Source: Acanthosoma haemorrhoidale
Lineage: Eukaryota > Arthropoda > Insecta > Hemiptera > Acanthosomatidae
DNA length: 64,000 bases
Reading direction: 5' to 3'
Assembly: GCA_930367205.1 (NCBI GenBank)
Contig: OV884014.1
Span: 113,503,153-113,567,152, forward strand
This document shows positions 11,800-24,320 of this stretch, piece by piece (position 1 is the first letter of the stretch; each line of letters opens with the position of its first letter). The notes beneath the pieces are model-generated. The model was not told where the DNA came from, searched no databases, and saw nothing but the letters and a program-made list of their open reading frames with translations. The position numbers were made by a program, and so were the translations under genes.

Positions 11800-13120
11800 A
11801 CTATTGTTGTAAAGTTTGAATAATGTTACTTTTTCTAGTTACTCGATACAGCCACTATAGGCGGCGTCCTTGATACTTTGTTAAGGCAACAACTCCAAGT
11901 AGTTAAGCCTGTTAGGGACAGGACTTAAACTAAGCACTAAGTATCGACTTTGCAAGTGGGCTTCGAAGCGCTAACTGTTCGATATTCACCAATAGTTATC
12001 CGGCTTCGGTGCAACACTCACAGAAGGGTCGTAATTAACGAAGAAACCGTAACCGGCCACGGTGGTTCAAAGGGTAACAGAAACCCTACATTAGGTCCGT
12101 TAATGTTTTGTCTGGAGTAGAGAAGAGAGCGTTTTATACAAGGAAGGGGGGGGGGAGAGAAACAATAAAACTGCCAACGGGGAAAGAGAGTTAAGTGGGG
12201 GCCATTCAGCTTTAATGCGGAGGTGGTGGGGGCCATGAAAGGGGGTCTGTTGTTATTAATTAGGACTTTGGCGGAGTCGAGGATGTCTGTGGTAAATAAT
12301 AAATACGAGCTACTTTTTATTCAGTCGAGTCTGTTTCATAGCGGTCTCGGCGTCGGGGTTACACAATACAGCTTTTTAAAAGAACCGCTCTTGAATAAAT
12401 AACCGATACCAAAAGAAGAACTCATCAATTTTAGAAATAAAAATAAACGGTGGTGGCTTAATGTTGTCGAAGAAAACTGCAAAAAAATACAATAATAACG
12501 TTGTTCTCCAGTTTGATTTAAACAGTGTAACATCTCCAGCCGTCTGACCGAAATTCAAATTTACTTACTGCGCAAATTATCATTCCACTAAAAAAAAAAA
12601 ACCTATTTAAGGTAAAGTTGCATTCCTAAAGTTAATAAATTTTTTGAAGACCTTTAGTTATCATGATTTAAAAAAAAAAAATTATCAAAAGTTACATTTT
12701 CTTAATCACAACATTGCTGTCTTTCGTTCGATACCCTACAGAAATTTCAATATATATTTTAGGCGGGTTCAAATATTTCACATTTCTTTCTCAGATGAAA
12801 TCCATCCGATCGCATATAACCTAGCTGTCGCCTGAATGGATTTCCACTTGCAGGACCAACTACAATACTCTTGAAAGACTCCGAAACCTAGTAATACGTA
12901 GTAGTTACCCCGGCAACACGAAAATACTGTACTCAACGACTCACCACAATTCCAATCGGAACCTATCTCAATGTCACAATAGCTACAGAAAACCCACTAA
13001 TTTAAAAGGTTTGCTACTATAGCAAAACGTATCTCAACAGATAAATTCATACGTCTGTTGCTAAATAAATATTTATCTTAGTTAAATTTATGTTGCATTT
13101 AAAGCTGGGATTCCACAATT
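11800..13120. other. Unassigned region
   Basis: No recognised gene or repeat. The part 12000-12330 is less AT-rich, with a purine run near 12141-12163 and a TTAATTAGG core near 12258. It has no convincing coding frame. Confidence 0.4.
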
Positions 13121-13121
13121 T

Positions 13122-13894
13122 ATGTATGTAGCGACCGCAAACTACATAAGATAAATCACCCTATACTCTATTGTATATATATTGTAAATTAATTTAAACA
13201 AATGTAAATAATATAAATAAGTCACTGTAAATGTGTAAGCAATAAAGATTTCACAAGCTGCAAGCCGAGTTTTAACCGCTAACCCAAAGCAGGTAGAAAC
13301 CTCACAGCCTTCAGCTGCCTACACAAAGACCGACCGCATACTTAGCCTTTATTGGTTACAACAACGAGGGAAATGATTGGCCCTAACGAGCCACCACTAA
13401 CTATAAATAGGGGCAGATCTCGGGCTGTATTTCACTCTCCTCCTAGCGAAGCTACCCGACTTGCAGCTGCGACAGTATTTAAGAATTTGGTCTTCTTCCT
13501 TATGAAAAACCTCTACATCTCTTTCTCTCCTCACCTCTCTCTCGTGGACAACGGTTGTCGCGGCCCTGCAAACTTACCAAGCAGCCCTCCTGCGGTAATC
13601 CAGTCTGCCTCTCTCCGGTTCACACTCACCTTTGGGATCCGGACGGTTTTCGCCTACCCTCAGATACCAAGTGTGAATTCGTGGTCATTCCAAGACCACA
13701 CAAATACCTACCTACCTAACCTGTACCTCTTCTCCTGAACATAGTGCATTGTCCGGGCACATACCTATCAAAAAATGGAGTCAGATAGTAACGCCGTCAT
13801 GACACGATTGTCCAGGTTATAAACTCAAACAACCCTCACTTGTCACCAGGACTAGGGTAACCAGACAACCCCCTCGTGACGACCTAACAATGTA
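13122..13894 (+). mobile_element. Solo LTR, family LTR-A, with ATGTA target duplication
   Basis: The element itself is 13127-13889, starts TGTAGCGACC and ends CTAACA. It is flanked by the perfect 5-bp direct repeat ATGTA (13122-13126 and 13890-13894), which proves a retroviral-type integration with TG...CA-like ends. Inside are a short TA tract near 13177, AATAAAG at about 13242, a TATA box (CTATAAATAG, 13401) and the family block ending GGGCACAT near 13762. A conserved ATGGAGTCAGA starts at 13775. No internal region or second LTR is present, so it is a solo LTR left by recombination. Confidence 0.9.
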
Positions 13895-14654
13895 CGAAAT
13901 AGGTTAGATATAGTTTTTTTCCCCTCTCTCCCACAAAAAATACAAAATAACTTTTGAGGCGTAAATAAAAATATTTATTACGATTACCTTAACTATGATG
14001 ATAAATAATAATCTATTTTTATTATATTATAAATTTGTATGTACTTTTTTTTTTCCTGCTATTTACAAAGTTTGTTAAAATATATGTTTATGTTATAACC
14101 AATACAATAACATGAGAAGGATGTCAGGACTTAGTAACCAGTTGTTTTATTCCTCCAGCTTAAACATGGGGCCAACAATATTACAAATCAACGAATCCTT
14201 AAGAATAATTAATAATTTATAAAAATATATGTTGAGTACCTCTGACTAGATTGACTCATTATTATAATAATTTTTTCAACCCTAAGTTAGAAATTTACTC
14301 ACACCAGTAAAGACCATGGAACACTATACGGCGCTGTGACTAACACTTCTTCAGAGCAGCTAGGTATTGCTGGCTTAGTATACCTCACAGAACCTCTGAG
14401 CTGGGAACACCAAGCTCAATGTTGACCCCATCGAAGAATTCCCTCCCTTCCCTCCGTGTGGAATCTATTTTTCATTAATCCATATTCAGAAAATTAAAAA
14501 AAAAAAATTGAAAACAAATTATTTTCTTCCATATTATGTTTTAATTGTTTATTCTCCTATTAAAACTCTATCTTGTCGGTTATGTCATAAAAAGTCTATT
14601 TAATCGTTGATTCTGCCATAAAGACTCTTTTTAATTTTAATTTTATATTTTGAT
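13895..14654. other. Unassigned AT-rich stretch
   Basis: No gene or repeat family recognised. Confidence 0.5.
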
Positions 14655-14912
14655 CTCGCGATCTTAGTCAGCCTCCGCGGGTTCTTATCCGCGTCACCTG
14701 GTGACGAAAGTGGGTACTTCCCAAGACTCCACTTTCTCTTTCGCACGCGGCGAAGGTGACAACCATGTGGATTTGGGAGGTCTCTGGGCTGTTTGTAAAT
14801 ACTGTATGAATGAGTGAGTGAATGAAAATTGAAAAATGGTATGAATGAGATCATTTATTACAATTACTTATTGCCCAATGAGGCAGATTGTAATTTTAAT
14901 ATAATAAAGTTG
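14655..14912 (+). mobile_element. LINE family 1, 3' UTR only (copy 2)
   Basis: The sequence matches the family-1 3' UTR from the 'CTTAGTCAGCCTCCGC' block through the 'CAACCATGTGGATTTGGGAG' block, the TGAATGAGTGAGTGAATG run and the terminal GCAGATTGTAATTTTA...ATAATAAAG. No protein-coding part remains. Confidence 0.8.
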
Positions 14913-14919
14913 TGGTTGT

Positions 14920-17900
14920 ACATTACTATTTTTATATTTTTTATATAAATATTTAATTACATTTATATTAAGTTAATTAAATATTATGGAAAAATATTCA
15001 TTGAGCTAGCTATTGTTTCCACTATTATTATTAACAGCCAATGAAAACATATTAGCCAGAATTTGACACAGGAGAATTTTTTTTTTCGATGTTGTTTTCT
15101 TTATATTTTTTTGTGTAATAGCGATAGAGGTTACTTCTGTTACATTTTTCGTTACTAACAAGATTTAAAATGTTTTGTTGCCGGTTCCCGACTTGGGACG
15201 ACTTGAGTAGCATTAACGTACATATCTAGCATAAAATAAGATTTGTGAGACAACCATCCATGAGTGACTCTCTCACTCCTCTCTCTTGCCCTCCCTCTCT
15301 CTTACTCACTCTCTCTCACTCTCTTTCTCTCTGACAGCTGCTGCCTCTGACAGAAATGCCCGCTAGCTATTGTTCCCTGACAGCGGTGACGGAGCGGTCT
15401 TCCTTGGGGCCTAATACCTCGCCAACCTGGGCCACGTGTTTGTTGGGATGGATGGAGACGGAGGATATTCTGGACAGAGAAGGCCGCCGGATGGACCAAC
15501 ATGGATGGATGAGGTTGCACATTTTGGGGACAAGCTATTAGCCCCCACAGGAAGGGAAGGTATTTAGAACTAAACATCTACCCTAATTCGTTTTATTATT
15601 ATTATTATTATTGCCTTCTTCACTCCTATGTTTTAAAAGTGAATTTACAACTCATTTTACACATTTGATATTTTCGTTTATGACCCGAACTTTGAAAAAT
15701 ACTTTAAATCAAACTCTACAAGCAAACAGTTTTATTTTCAATTAAATTTGATAAGATTAACTTTAAGATAAAGAAATATGACATTTAAGGGTAAGTTTGC
15801 TTTTAACTTGAGGCTTCGGGCGCGAGTCATTATAAAATAAAGGATCTTCAGTTGTTGGTCCATCAGAAAGGATAACTGGTTTGCACAACTCCTTACAACT
15901 GAGCGATGTCAACTCTTAACAAGTTTTCTTTTTTGTGCGGAGAGTTTTCTCGGAAAAGAGTTGGGGGGGGGGAGAGAAAAGTATTAACAGCCTGGAAAAT
16001 TTGTAATTGGAAAGTTCGTTCGGTGACGCTAAGGGATTCGGTCGAAGGCAAACATCATTAAAGATTTTTTTTTTTACAATTCTGTTCTTAACTGCACTAA
16101 TTAATTATATTGGATCCTAATAAAGTAATTGTGTGGATTACGTCAATAATTCAATAACACAATTGAAGGGTTAGGCCGAATAATGGTTCACGTTGAGTTT
16201 TTGGGAAACGGGGTGTTCACGCCGATGCGACGTCATTTTGCTTCAACGACACATGCCACCTGGTGGGGGTTAGAGTGGGAAAATCTAGTCGATGTCTGAG
16301 TCACCTGTTTTGTAGCCATCTTCTCGGCGTAATTAAGTCTCATTATCGAGGCCTTTTTCGCGAGGCATTGTTCAACCCGTTGTATTACCTTGATATGAGA
16401 GGACTCCAAGGCTGTGTCAAGCGGGCGTGTGCTGAGCACCTACAACGAGAAGTAAGAGGAACATTGTTGGCAGAGGTGACAGACCCTACTCTTTCTCTAT
16501 CTCCTCGGTGGGGCAATTCATATCATACAGACCGTTTGTACAGTCTAAATACCCTGTGTTAGGTGGTTTGGCGTGTACAGGGTTTTTGATTGGATTGAAC
16601 GTTCTTGCATTACATGGACCTTACGCAACTGAGACATATGCCGTTATTCCAAATATAGAACTCATCATGTGTAAAGTAGCATTGCAACCAAATCTGATAG
16701 TTTCTGTAAGAACTTAATTACCTTAATTTAAAACTTAAATTGTGCTATAGACAGTTTTTCGGCAGATTTAATAACCCTTTAAACGTCCAATAAATAATAT
16801 AACATTTGAAAATGAGTAATACTTAAGATAGGACATGTCACTTATTATAACATCTACCAACATTAAAGCAATTAAAAATATACTTACAGGTCATAAATAA
16901 AATAAAAAGTCCAGCTTGTTAAAACATACAGACAAAGTCACCAGAGGTGCTGTAAGGAACATGCAAGCGAATGCCAATGAATTTCTATGTTTAGGATGAC
17001 TCCATATCTGTATGTGCGTTGACTGTTTTAGTTATTTTTCCAAAATTCCTTCAATAGTTGAGTTCATTCATTATTTAATATTTTAGTCACGAAACGCCAA
17101 ATATGTTAACTAGTGTAAATGTGTCAGTTACCTGATGCGCAAGAACTTTCAGCTGTGCCATGAACATGTAAAATACATAGAAAATGGTTTATTTCTTCTA
17201 GGTCGGATCACAAAAACATTTCTAATAAAGCCATGAGCCTATATCCTCGCTACAATTTTCCGGTTCGAAGGTTGCTACAAATTTAATAATCCTAGACCCT
17301 CTCGCTATTGCTTCCTGTCTTCAAAAACCGATAACCCGGTACGTTGCCTCCAACGAAATGTCCACAATAGTTGTAAAAATATCTCCATTTAATACCAGGA
17401 CAATTAAGTACATTACAAAAAAAGTTTTATTAAGTTGTAGCGTGTCCCGAAAGTTAAGAACTATAAAGAAAATATATGACGGTAGTACCATCATAGTTTC
17501 CTATGTTTTTAAGTAAAATATTATAATTAATAATTACTATCTGAAGAAGGATATACCATCAGGATTTAAACCAGAACTCGGAACATCATTAATATCTAGT
17601 CGGCACATTTCAGTCGGTAGCTCACGATGACTAACTCCTCAGTTCGAGTTTAAAACCTCCCAGTATGTTTCTCTTTGGCTAGAAATGATTAATCATTTAT
17701 AATAATAATGGGATAAAAAAATTACTATATAATGTATGATCAAGCGACGTGTTAAACAGCTTATCACCACTTCACAAACTAGTAAAACGGTAATTTATTT
17801 TCGAGATTGAAAAACGTCATTACTGTATAATCCTCATTGCTTACATGTTTACATGTTATGTAGAAAATTTGGTAGTACCACTTAGCAAAATAATGCACAG

Positions 17901-18785
17901 TATGTTCAGTGAAGACGAGTAGGGGTCGTTAACAGATAAAATATAAAAATTAAATAAGTGATCATATAGAAAGAACGCGAGGACAAAAACTGTTGAAATG
18001 GAGCGCCAGACAATTTGAATTTAGCCTGTTATTGAATGTGCTGACTTAATTCTTTCCGGGAAAATTACGAAGAATAGAAAAGTTTATTTAAACCTAAGTT
18101 ACGTCATCACCAGGTCCTTCATCACCTTGTTGTTGTCTTCGCTCTAGGCATGACGTAATTATTTCTAGTTCAGTATCTATCACTCTAACTTAACATTGTG
18201 TTATACCTAAATGAAGTGCTTAAAAAATGATTTTATCTGTGAGAATATTAATTTATTGATAAAAAAAGTTATTTTGTAACGGAATCCTCCAAGTCAACAT
18301 TAGAAAAAAAAAACGGGCAGCAGAACTATGACAAAAATAATAAAGAAATTGAACAAATAAAAAAATGTAGTAGTAAAAAACAATTATGAACTGAAAATTT
18401 ATGATTACAAAAATAAAGTTGTTTTAACGACAGGGTTTAACCCAGAATCTTGGAGTTGACAGTGATTCCATGCACTACTGTACCGCTCAGGACTTAAATG
18501 TTAAGCGAGAATGGCATTACTAGGTTTGGCTGGTTCAAATATATTACACTATTTCATATTCTATTCTTTTGCATCCGAATAATTTATTCCCTCAATTAAT
18601 AGGCGTATTTGTAATCAAGGAAAATATAAATGAAATAGATTTGTATTTAAATAATATGGACTTACACACAAAAAAATATTTGCTACACGAGAACTTTTGT
18701 TTTTATGAGAAAGACAAAAAATACTGCTACTAACGAAAAAATAAATCTTGTTTAAATATTGTATTCTTCCTATCATTTCAAAACG
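14920..18785. other. Long unassigned region with two higher-GC islands
   Basis: Two islands stand out. At 15340-15560, after a CT-rich tract (15270-15330), there is GC-rich sequence with opposed short frames of 61 and 91 codons, neither recognised. At 16190-16720 two overlapping plus-strand frames of 99 and 69 codons occur; the second contains a hydrophobic stretch (VLGGLACTGFLIGLNVLAL). Both could be untranslated or partial exons, but no splice-site pair decides it. The other parts are AT-rich and empty to my reading. Confidence 0.35.
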
Positions 18786-18786
18786 A

Positions 18787-19561
18787 AAACTGGTCGTCAA
18801 TAGGGGGGTGCCTAGTTACCCTAGCCCTAGTGACGAAGTGAGGGTTGATTAGGCTATGACCTGGACAATTGCTTCATGACGGGTCTTACTACTGTACTAT
18901 CTGACTCCATATCTGATATGTATGTGCCTCGACAGTGCACTATGTTCAGGAGAAGAGGTATAGGGTAGGCGAAAACCGTCCGGATCCCAAAAGCGAGTGT
19001 GAACCGGAGAGAAGCAGACTGGATTGCCGTGGGAGACACTACTAGGTAAATTTTTTAGGGCCACGACAACCGTCGTCCACTAGGGAGAGGTCTCACCCAA
19101 GGAGGTGCTAGTTTTAGCGAGACGAAGGCAGAGAATCCCACTAGGAAAGTGTGGGGTCTGACAACGCCGGACTAAAACAGCGAGGTGAGGAGAGAGAGAT
19201 GCAGAGGTTTTCATAAATGAGAAGGCCAAATCTAGAAACATCAGTGCAGCTGCAGGTACCAGTCAGAGAGCCGTAGTTAGAATGACTTATCGGCTAAAAC
19301 TAGGGGGTATATAAAGCCCCAAGTAGCCAATGGGCTGGGGTTATGTTCTGACCAGCCACACCGCAGGGTTGCGGTGACGCTTGACTGTTCTAGACCGGGA
19401 CCGCTAGCCGCTACCTGACTCTCCCTTCAAGGGCCTCTGAGCTAGTTTTTTGCAGCTGTGTCTTTTATTGTTTACAATATTTACACTGGTATGGCTTATG
19501 GTGTGGTAGTGCTATTTACATTTGTTTTAATTAATTTACATCATATTATAACCAATTTAAA

Positions 19562-19592
<31 letters not shown>

Positions 19593-19642
19593 AGAGGATA
19601 AAATAAAACAGCCTATATTTTATGTAGTTAGCGGTCGCTACA
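18787..19642 (-). mobile_element. LTR-A copy, reverse orientation
   Basis: The plus strand shows the LTR-A 3' end first (GGGGGGTGCC...CCCTAGCCC), the TGACTCCAT block at 18902-18910, the 'CCCGACAGTGCACTATGTTC' relative at about 18935, and a long middle section shared with LTR-B ('GTGTGGGGTCTGACAACGCC'). It closes with a TA repeat (19562-19587) and GTTAGCGGTCGCTACA at 19642. No matching target duplication was seen, and the left terminus is decayed. It is probably a solo LTR. Confidence 0.85.
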
Positions 19643-19649
19643 TAGTCGT

Positions 19650-21586
19650 TGATAAACTACAATTAATTTGGTTTATATCGTAAGAAAATAACTGACTCTT
19701 GACTTTAAAGTATACAAAAAACTTCTTCACCCTTACAACCAAAGACTAAAAGGAAAAAAGCAAAATCGTTACATTTGATCAACGTTGAAAGCTTTTTAGA
19801 TGAACTATCTTTATTTCCCTCAAAGGGATGCTCGTACTCAACCCCTCCTTTAGGGTAGAAAAAGTCTAAAATTATCGCCCTGCAATTTTTTGGGTTTGTC
19901 ACCGTCACAACCAAAACCCTCCACTTGGAGTGGTTACCAAACCACGAGCTCACAACCTTCTCTCTGTCCCCCCCCCACTTCTTGTCTTTTCTCCACTTCT
20001 TGTCTTTCCTGCACTTCTTGTGTTTCCCTAACCACTTGTCTTTCCACCACGTCTCTCTCTCTCTTCTCTTTTCCACCTGTCATCGGGCCATTAAAAATAT
20101 AATTTTCCCTACTTAAAATTAATATTTTCCTAAACAAAATTTACTTAAAGTAAATCTAAATTCTACTATTTAAAAAAAAAACAACTCATCTAATATTCTA
20201 ATTTTACAAACTAACTATTCTGAAATGGAATTTCCAATAGAAGACGAAAGAGAAAATAATTATTGATCCGATTTCAGATGAATATAATAATAAACGGAGG
20301 TAACAAAATAAGAATTAATTTGGGAAATTTTCGGCACACCCTTCTTCAAAAGAAACGAAAATGAAGTCATAGACCGAAGAATCAAATGGTTACTATTTAA
20401 AACCAGCCTGTTTGTCAGTAAGTCATGTGGAAATACAGATTTAATCTCCGGTTTGAATTAAGCATTTACTTGGAGGCTCCTCGTCCGACTAGTGTTTACG
20501 AAGCATCTATAAACCCAAAACAACTATTGAAAAGTGAGTCAATATATGTCAATGATATGACGGATTATATGAAATGAGGTTAGGCCATTGCAAAGTAAAC
20601 AAAAACATGTTTACAGTAGGGATAAAGTAAGTCTTTGAACTATCACTTTAAAAAAGTGTTCAAACATAATTTTATTCGTTCCTGAACGTAGAACAATTCG
20701 GTGATAATCCGGATCATGTAAAATGAGTATATTGCAAGAATGATGTCCAAACTATATATATGTATTTCAGTGAATTAAAGATATTTACTTTGTTAGTAGC
20801 GGTGTCTTGTCATACAGACCCCTTACAAAGTTACTAAGGCCTTCAAAGCGAACACCAAATGAAACTACAGGTAAAGGACAGACAAACCCAATTAACTGGT
20901 AAATTAGTTACACCTTTGTAGCAACGCGCAATATCGATTCGGGGCCAATCAGACGGACTACCTAATCATAGCGGGTATGGGGTAAATGAATAAATTATTT
21001 TAGGGTCCCTTAATGATAATAGGGTCGTGGGCACTAAAGCCTGAACAGACAGCAGTCATCGGAGCTGTGCTAATATCAACAAGAAACTTATTTTGATGAC
21101 TACATTAAAAAACAACAATTAATCATAAGATTTGTCAGCACTAATAGTTTACAACAAGAAATATTCATTCAAAACCCCACTATGGTTTTGGATCAACCAT
21201 ATTTAGTATTTTTTTTATTATAACTTTGTTGACTTAAAAACCCCCTTTTCACTCTTTTGTTAATATGATTGATATTATTGTTTATATATATTATTGACCA
21301 ACCCTCTGTTCGATTATGTACCCCAAACCTTCTTTGAATCTGAAGAAAAGGTATGTTTCACGGTTATCCAAAACACAATTGGAAAAAAGGGGGTGAAGGT
21401 GACAACCGAAGAAAATTGTTTTCGGTGGGAGGTGAAGATTTTTAAAAATTTTAAACGCTCGCTAGAGGTACTAACCTCTTGAAGACCCCTTAAAGATAAG
21501 GTCAGGTACACTTATGCTGTCGATGTTGATGAATCACACCTGATTCGTACCACACAAGAATAGGGATCTTCAGTGGTCATCTTAAT
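19650..21586. other. Unassigned region
   Basis: A low-complexity stretch at 19970-20070 contains tandem-like CCACTTCTTGTCTTTC units, which create the long opposed open frames there. Nothing else is recognised in this interval. Confidence 0.45.
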
Positions 21587-21588
21587 TA

Positions 21589-22487
21589 TTGGTTGGCAAG
21601 AAAGTGATTTGGGTTTGCAGCAGTAGTTAGCGTCATGTTTGTTTCCTTATTCTATTGTCAATGTCAGAATTTTTCTCTTATGAGATTTGGTAGTCGATAC
21701 GTTTCGGTTGCTATTGAAGGAAATTCCGTGTAATTCCGTCAGTTTAGGGTCAGTTTTAACATGGAGTGCGAAAATATGCATTTTCCACACATTTCACTTT
21801 TTTATTTTCATAAAGGCAAGAAAGCAGCTGAGGCTTACAAAGAGATATGTGACGTTTATGGTGTTGATTGTTTAAAAGAACACACGTGTCAGAATTGGTT
21901 TAAAAAATTTCGTTCTTGAGATTTTTCACTAAAAGAAGAACGTTCTGGTCAACCTTCTGAAGATGATGATGACAAAATGAAAGCCATAATTGAATCGAAT
22001 CCTCATATAACAGTGGGAGAGATTGCAAAACAGTTAAATGTATCACACACAACAATTGAAAATCATATAAGACGTCTTGGACTTGTTAAGAAGCTCGATA
22101 TTTGGTCACCGCTACGATAATACGAGGCCTCACACATCTTTAGCAACACGTAAGAAACTATTAGAGCTTGGTTGGGAAGTGATGTCGCATCCCCCATACA
22201 GCCCCAACCTTGCAACATTGTATTATCATTTATTTTGATGTTTACAAAACTTCTTAAATGGTAAAAATCTCAGTAATAACGATGACCTCAAATCGTACTT
22301 GGTTGAGTTTTTCGCTTATAAGGACCGGAAGTTCTATGAGCACGGGATCATGAAGTTAGCAGAAAGATGGAAAAAGGTCATTGAACAGAATAGAAGATAT
22401 TTGACTGATTAAAGTTCATTTTTTGTAAAAAAAAAATTGAGTTTTATTTCACACTAAATACCCGAATTTCTTTCTACTCAATCTCAA
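21589..22487 (+). mobile_element. mariner element, internally deleted (mellifera-like ends)
   Basis: The left end TTGGTTGGCAAGAAAGTGAT follows a TA at 21587. The right end is an imperfect inverse (reading inward TTGAGATTGAGTAGAAAG) before a TA at 22488. The transposase starts at 21761 and is clear to LGLVKKLDIWS, with one in-frame TGA at 21917. It then jumps to DNTRPHTSLATRKKLLELGW and runs to NRRYLTD and a stop near 22411. About 400 bp including the first catalytic Asp is missing. The last Asp motif reads NLATLYYHLF, so the third catalytic Asp is also changed. Confidence 0.9.
21761..22411 (+). pseudogene. mariner transposase remnant
   Basis: The N-terminal part (52 codons, then TGA, then about 60 more) shows the mariner DNA-binding region ending GEIAKQLNVSHTTIENHIRR. 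The C-terminal part carries the DDE-region relic and the usual tail WKKVIEQNRRYLTD. The fusion skips the WVPHEL linker to the HDN motif. With a nonsense codon, an internal deletion and a mutated acidic residue, no active enzyme can be made. Confidence 0.88.
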
Positions 22488-22499
22488 TACATTAATTTT

Positions 22500-22513
22500 T
22501 AAAATAACTTATG

Positions 22514-22550
<37 letters not shown>

Positions 22551-23135
22551 GTATAATCGATCGGGTTTAGTAAATTTGCGCTTTCTTGTTCCGTGAATCC
22601 AAGCGAACTAACAGGGGTAAGGCCAATTATAGTTGGAATAAAGGAGTCATTGGACTTGTATTTCCTGTGGTAATTGGAACCCTATTAGGGCTTCCGGTTG
22701 AGCACTGTGGCTCTCCAGTCGGGGAAATATCGACCATTTCTTCATTGGCCACTGCTAACCTCTATGGATAATCTTTGGAAAAATATAATGATAAATTATC
22801 CAGAAACAATTTCTAGGCTTTCCATTAAAGCAAATATTACTGATTATCACTATTGATAATTTAATTTTGTAAAAGTAATTGCCTAGCCCGTAAAGTAACA
22901 TTGTACTTTCATGCAAGTGGGGAATGATTGCCTTCACCGGCCATTTAACATTTGATGTTTTCTTTTCGTCTTTCGTGACACATTAAAAACTAAAGAGATA
23001 TTCATAAAAATAAATTTCCGATAACAGGAATAGTATTGTTCTATTGCTTATTTCGTCAAAATAATGAGCAGGTTTTACACTTTATTTGATCGGTATAAAC
23101 TTAACTCAACAAGTAATAGTTTTGTCGATTTCTCG
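22500..23135. other. Unassigned, with TA microsatellite
   Basis: A TA repeat lies at 22515-22549. A 61-codon frame at 22586-22771 is not recognised. There is no other signal. Confidence 0.5.
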
Positions 23136-23139
23136 TGAT

Positions 23140-23425
23140 GTGAAGTTATGATTTGGGCTGGGATTAATTCGGAAGGTTTGACTGAATTAATTTTTATTGA
23201 GGTGACTCTGGCTACATACTTTCGGAGGATGTTGTCCAACTTGCACCATGTTGGAGTTTAATTGTTGTTTATGCACGATAATGCGTAACCCCATACATCA
23301 AACACTGATGTCCGATACATGGAAAACGCTAAAATCCGAGAGATATAGAGGGGCCAGCATGAATTCCAGATCTAAATTCTATTGAAAATTGTCGGGAGTT
23401 AGCAGATGTGAAGATCCCCAAGGTG
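23140..23425 (+). pseudogene. Tc1-like transposase C-terminal fragment
   Basis: In broken frames the sequence reads VMIWAGINSEGLTELIFIE, LLFMHDNA.PHTS and PDLNSIENCRELADVK. These are the Tc1 family landmarks around the second and third acidic residues of the DDE domain: the HDNA motif and the PDLNPIENLW-type motif. Several stops are present and both ends are lost. Just after it (23428) the base composition changes abruptly to GC-rich, next to the LTR-B copy. Confidence 0.8.
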
Positions 23426-23427
23426 GG

Positions 23428-23551
23428 GCGAGGGCGCCCGCCGCGGGCTAGGGTCGCTACAACCTCTAGCCGCCGTCCGGCGACCGCTAAGAAAGAGATA
23501 AGGCGGGTGGACCTGTGGTCTTTCAACCTGGCTGGCGGCCTGGTCGGCGGG
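23428..23551 (-). other. GC-rich segment next to LTR-B
   Basis: This 120-bp stretch (around GGGCGCCCGCCGCGGGCTAG) is by far the most GC-rich short stretch outside the gypsy element. It lies directly beside the 3' end of the reverse LTR-B copy, so it could be a remnant of the internal region of that retroelement. No domain is recognisable in either strand. Confidence 0.35.
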
Positions 23552-23888
23552 AAGCTTTATTCGTATTGATCTGACTCCATAGGATCTTTAGATGGCGTAT
23601 GCCCCGACAGTGCACTATGTTTGGTAGAAAAGGAACAGGGTAGGTTTATAGGTAATTTATGTGGTCTACGCTACTGGGCAAAGTTGGTAGGGCCACGGCA
23701 ACCGTTGACCGCGAGGGAGAGGTCTCTCCCAAAGAGTTGCTAGTTTTAGCGAGACGAAGGAAGAGAATCCCACTAGGAAGGTGTGGGGTCTGACAACGCC
23801 GGACTAAAACATAGCGAGGTTAGGTGAAAGAGATGCAGAGGTAGTTGAATGAGAAGACCATGGTTTCAGTAGAGCAGCCAGCGCCAGC

Positions 23889-23890
<2 letters not shown>

Positions 23891-23947
<57 letters not shown>
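23891..23947. repeat. (AG)n microsatellite inside LTR-B
   Basis: A dinucleotide repeat of about 28 units at the position where the 63-kb LTR-B copy has only a short CT run (63548-63564). The expansion is therefore specific to this copy. Confidence 0.95.
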
Positions 23948-23952
<5 letters not shown>

Positions 23953-23984
23953 TAATGTTCAAGGTCTCGGTTCGTTATGCCAAC

Positions 23985-24320
23985 GTTTTTTTTTGTTTTT
24001 GTTTTTTTTCCCCAAAACCCCTTTATTATTAACATTTTTTACAAATTACAATTTACTATTTACGAGGGTGTTCTGAAAAGTTTCCGACCTAACAAATCTT
24101 TTATTTCACTAGCTTTTATTTATTTTATTATAATGTTCATGTTGAGGTCGGAAACTTTTCAGACCGCCTGTGTACAATGTTCTCCTCGTGTGCTGCACAC
24201 GCAAGCGCATTCGAAGGAGGCTAGCATTACAATTACAATTTTCTATTGGAAGTTAAAATTTACAATGCAATGTGTAAAGGACTAGATGATGGGGCTCACC
24301 TTTGGTTTACAATGTGGTAG
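23985..24320 (-). mobile_element. LINE family 4, 3' UTR insertion in LTR-B
   Basis: The T-rich start is a minus-strand poly(A) tail. The rest matches the 7.6-kb copy, and its inner end shares AGGTGAGCCCCATCA (read on the minus strand) with the family-2 3' UTR, so families 2 and 4 look related. It is split by a 110-bp MITE. It has no coding sequence. Confidence 0.7.
24063..24172. mobile_element. 110-bp MITE with mariner-type ends
   Basis: The inverted ends share the core CTGAAAAGTTTCCGACCT, and TA lies outside each end (24061-24062 and 24173-24174). The 7.6-kb relative of the surrounding LINE tail lacks the element, which confirms an insertion. The ends resemble those of mariner-like elements. 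The transposase source is not in the window. Confidence 0.88.

Noticed and set aside
17590..17640. B-box-like AGTTCGAGTTT with upstream GGTAGCTCACGATG
   Set aside because: Too degenerate for a tRNA or SINE call, and only one copy.
18787..19642. Full-length LTR retroelement at 13-20 kb using the LTR-A copies at 13.1 and 18.8 kb as a pair
   Set aside because: The copies are in opposite orientation, the first has its own target duplication, and no gag or pol lies between them.
19890..20137. Opposed 70-123-codon frames at 19.7-20.1 kb
   Set aside because: They come from imperfect tandem CCACTTCTTGTCTTTC-like units; the proteins are low-complexity.
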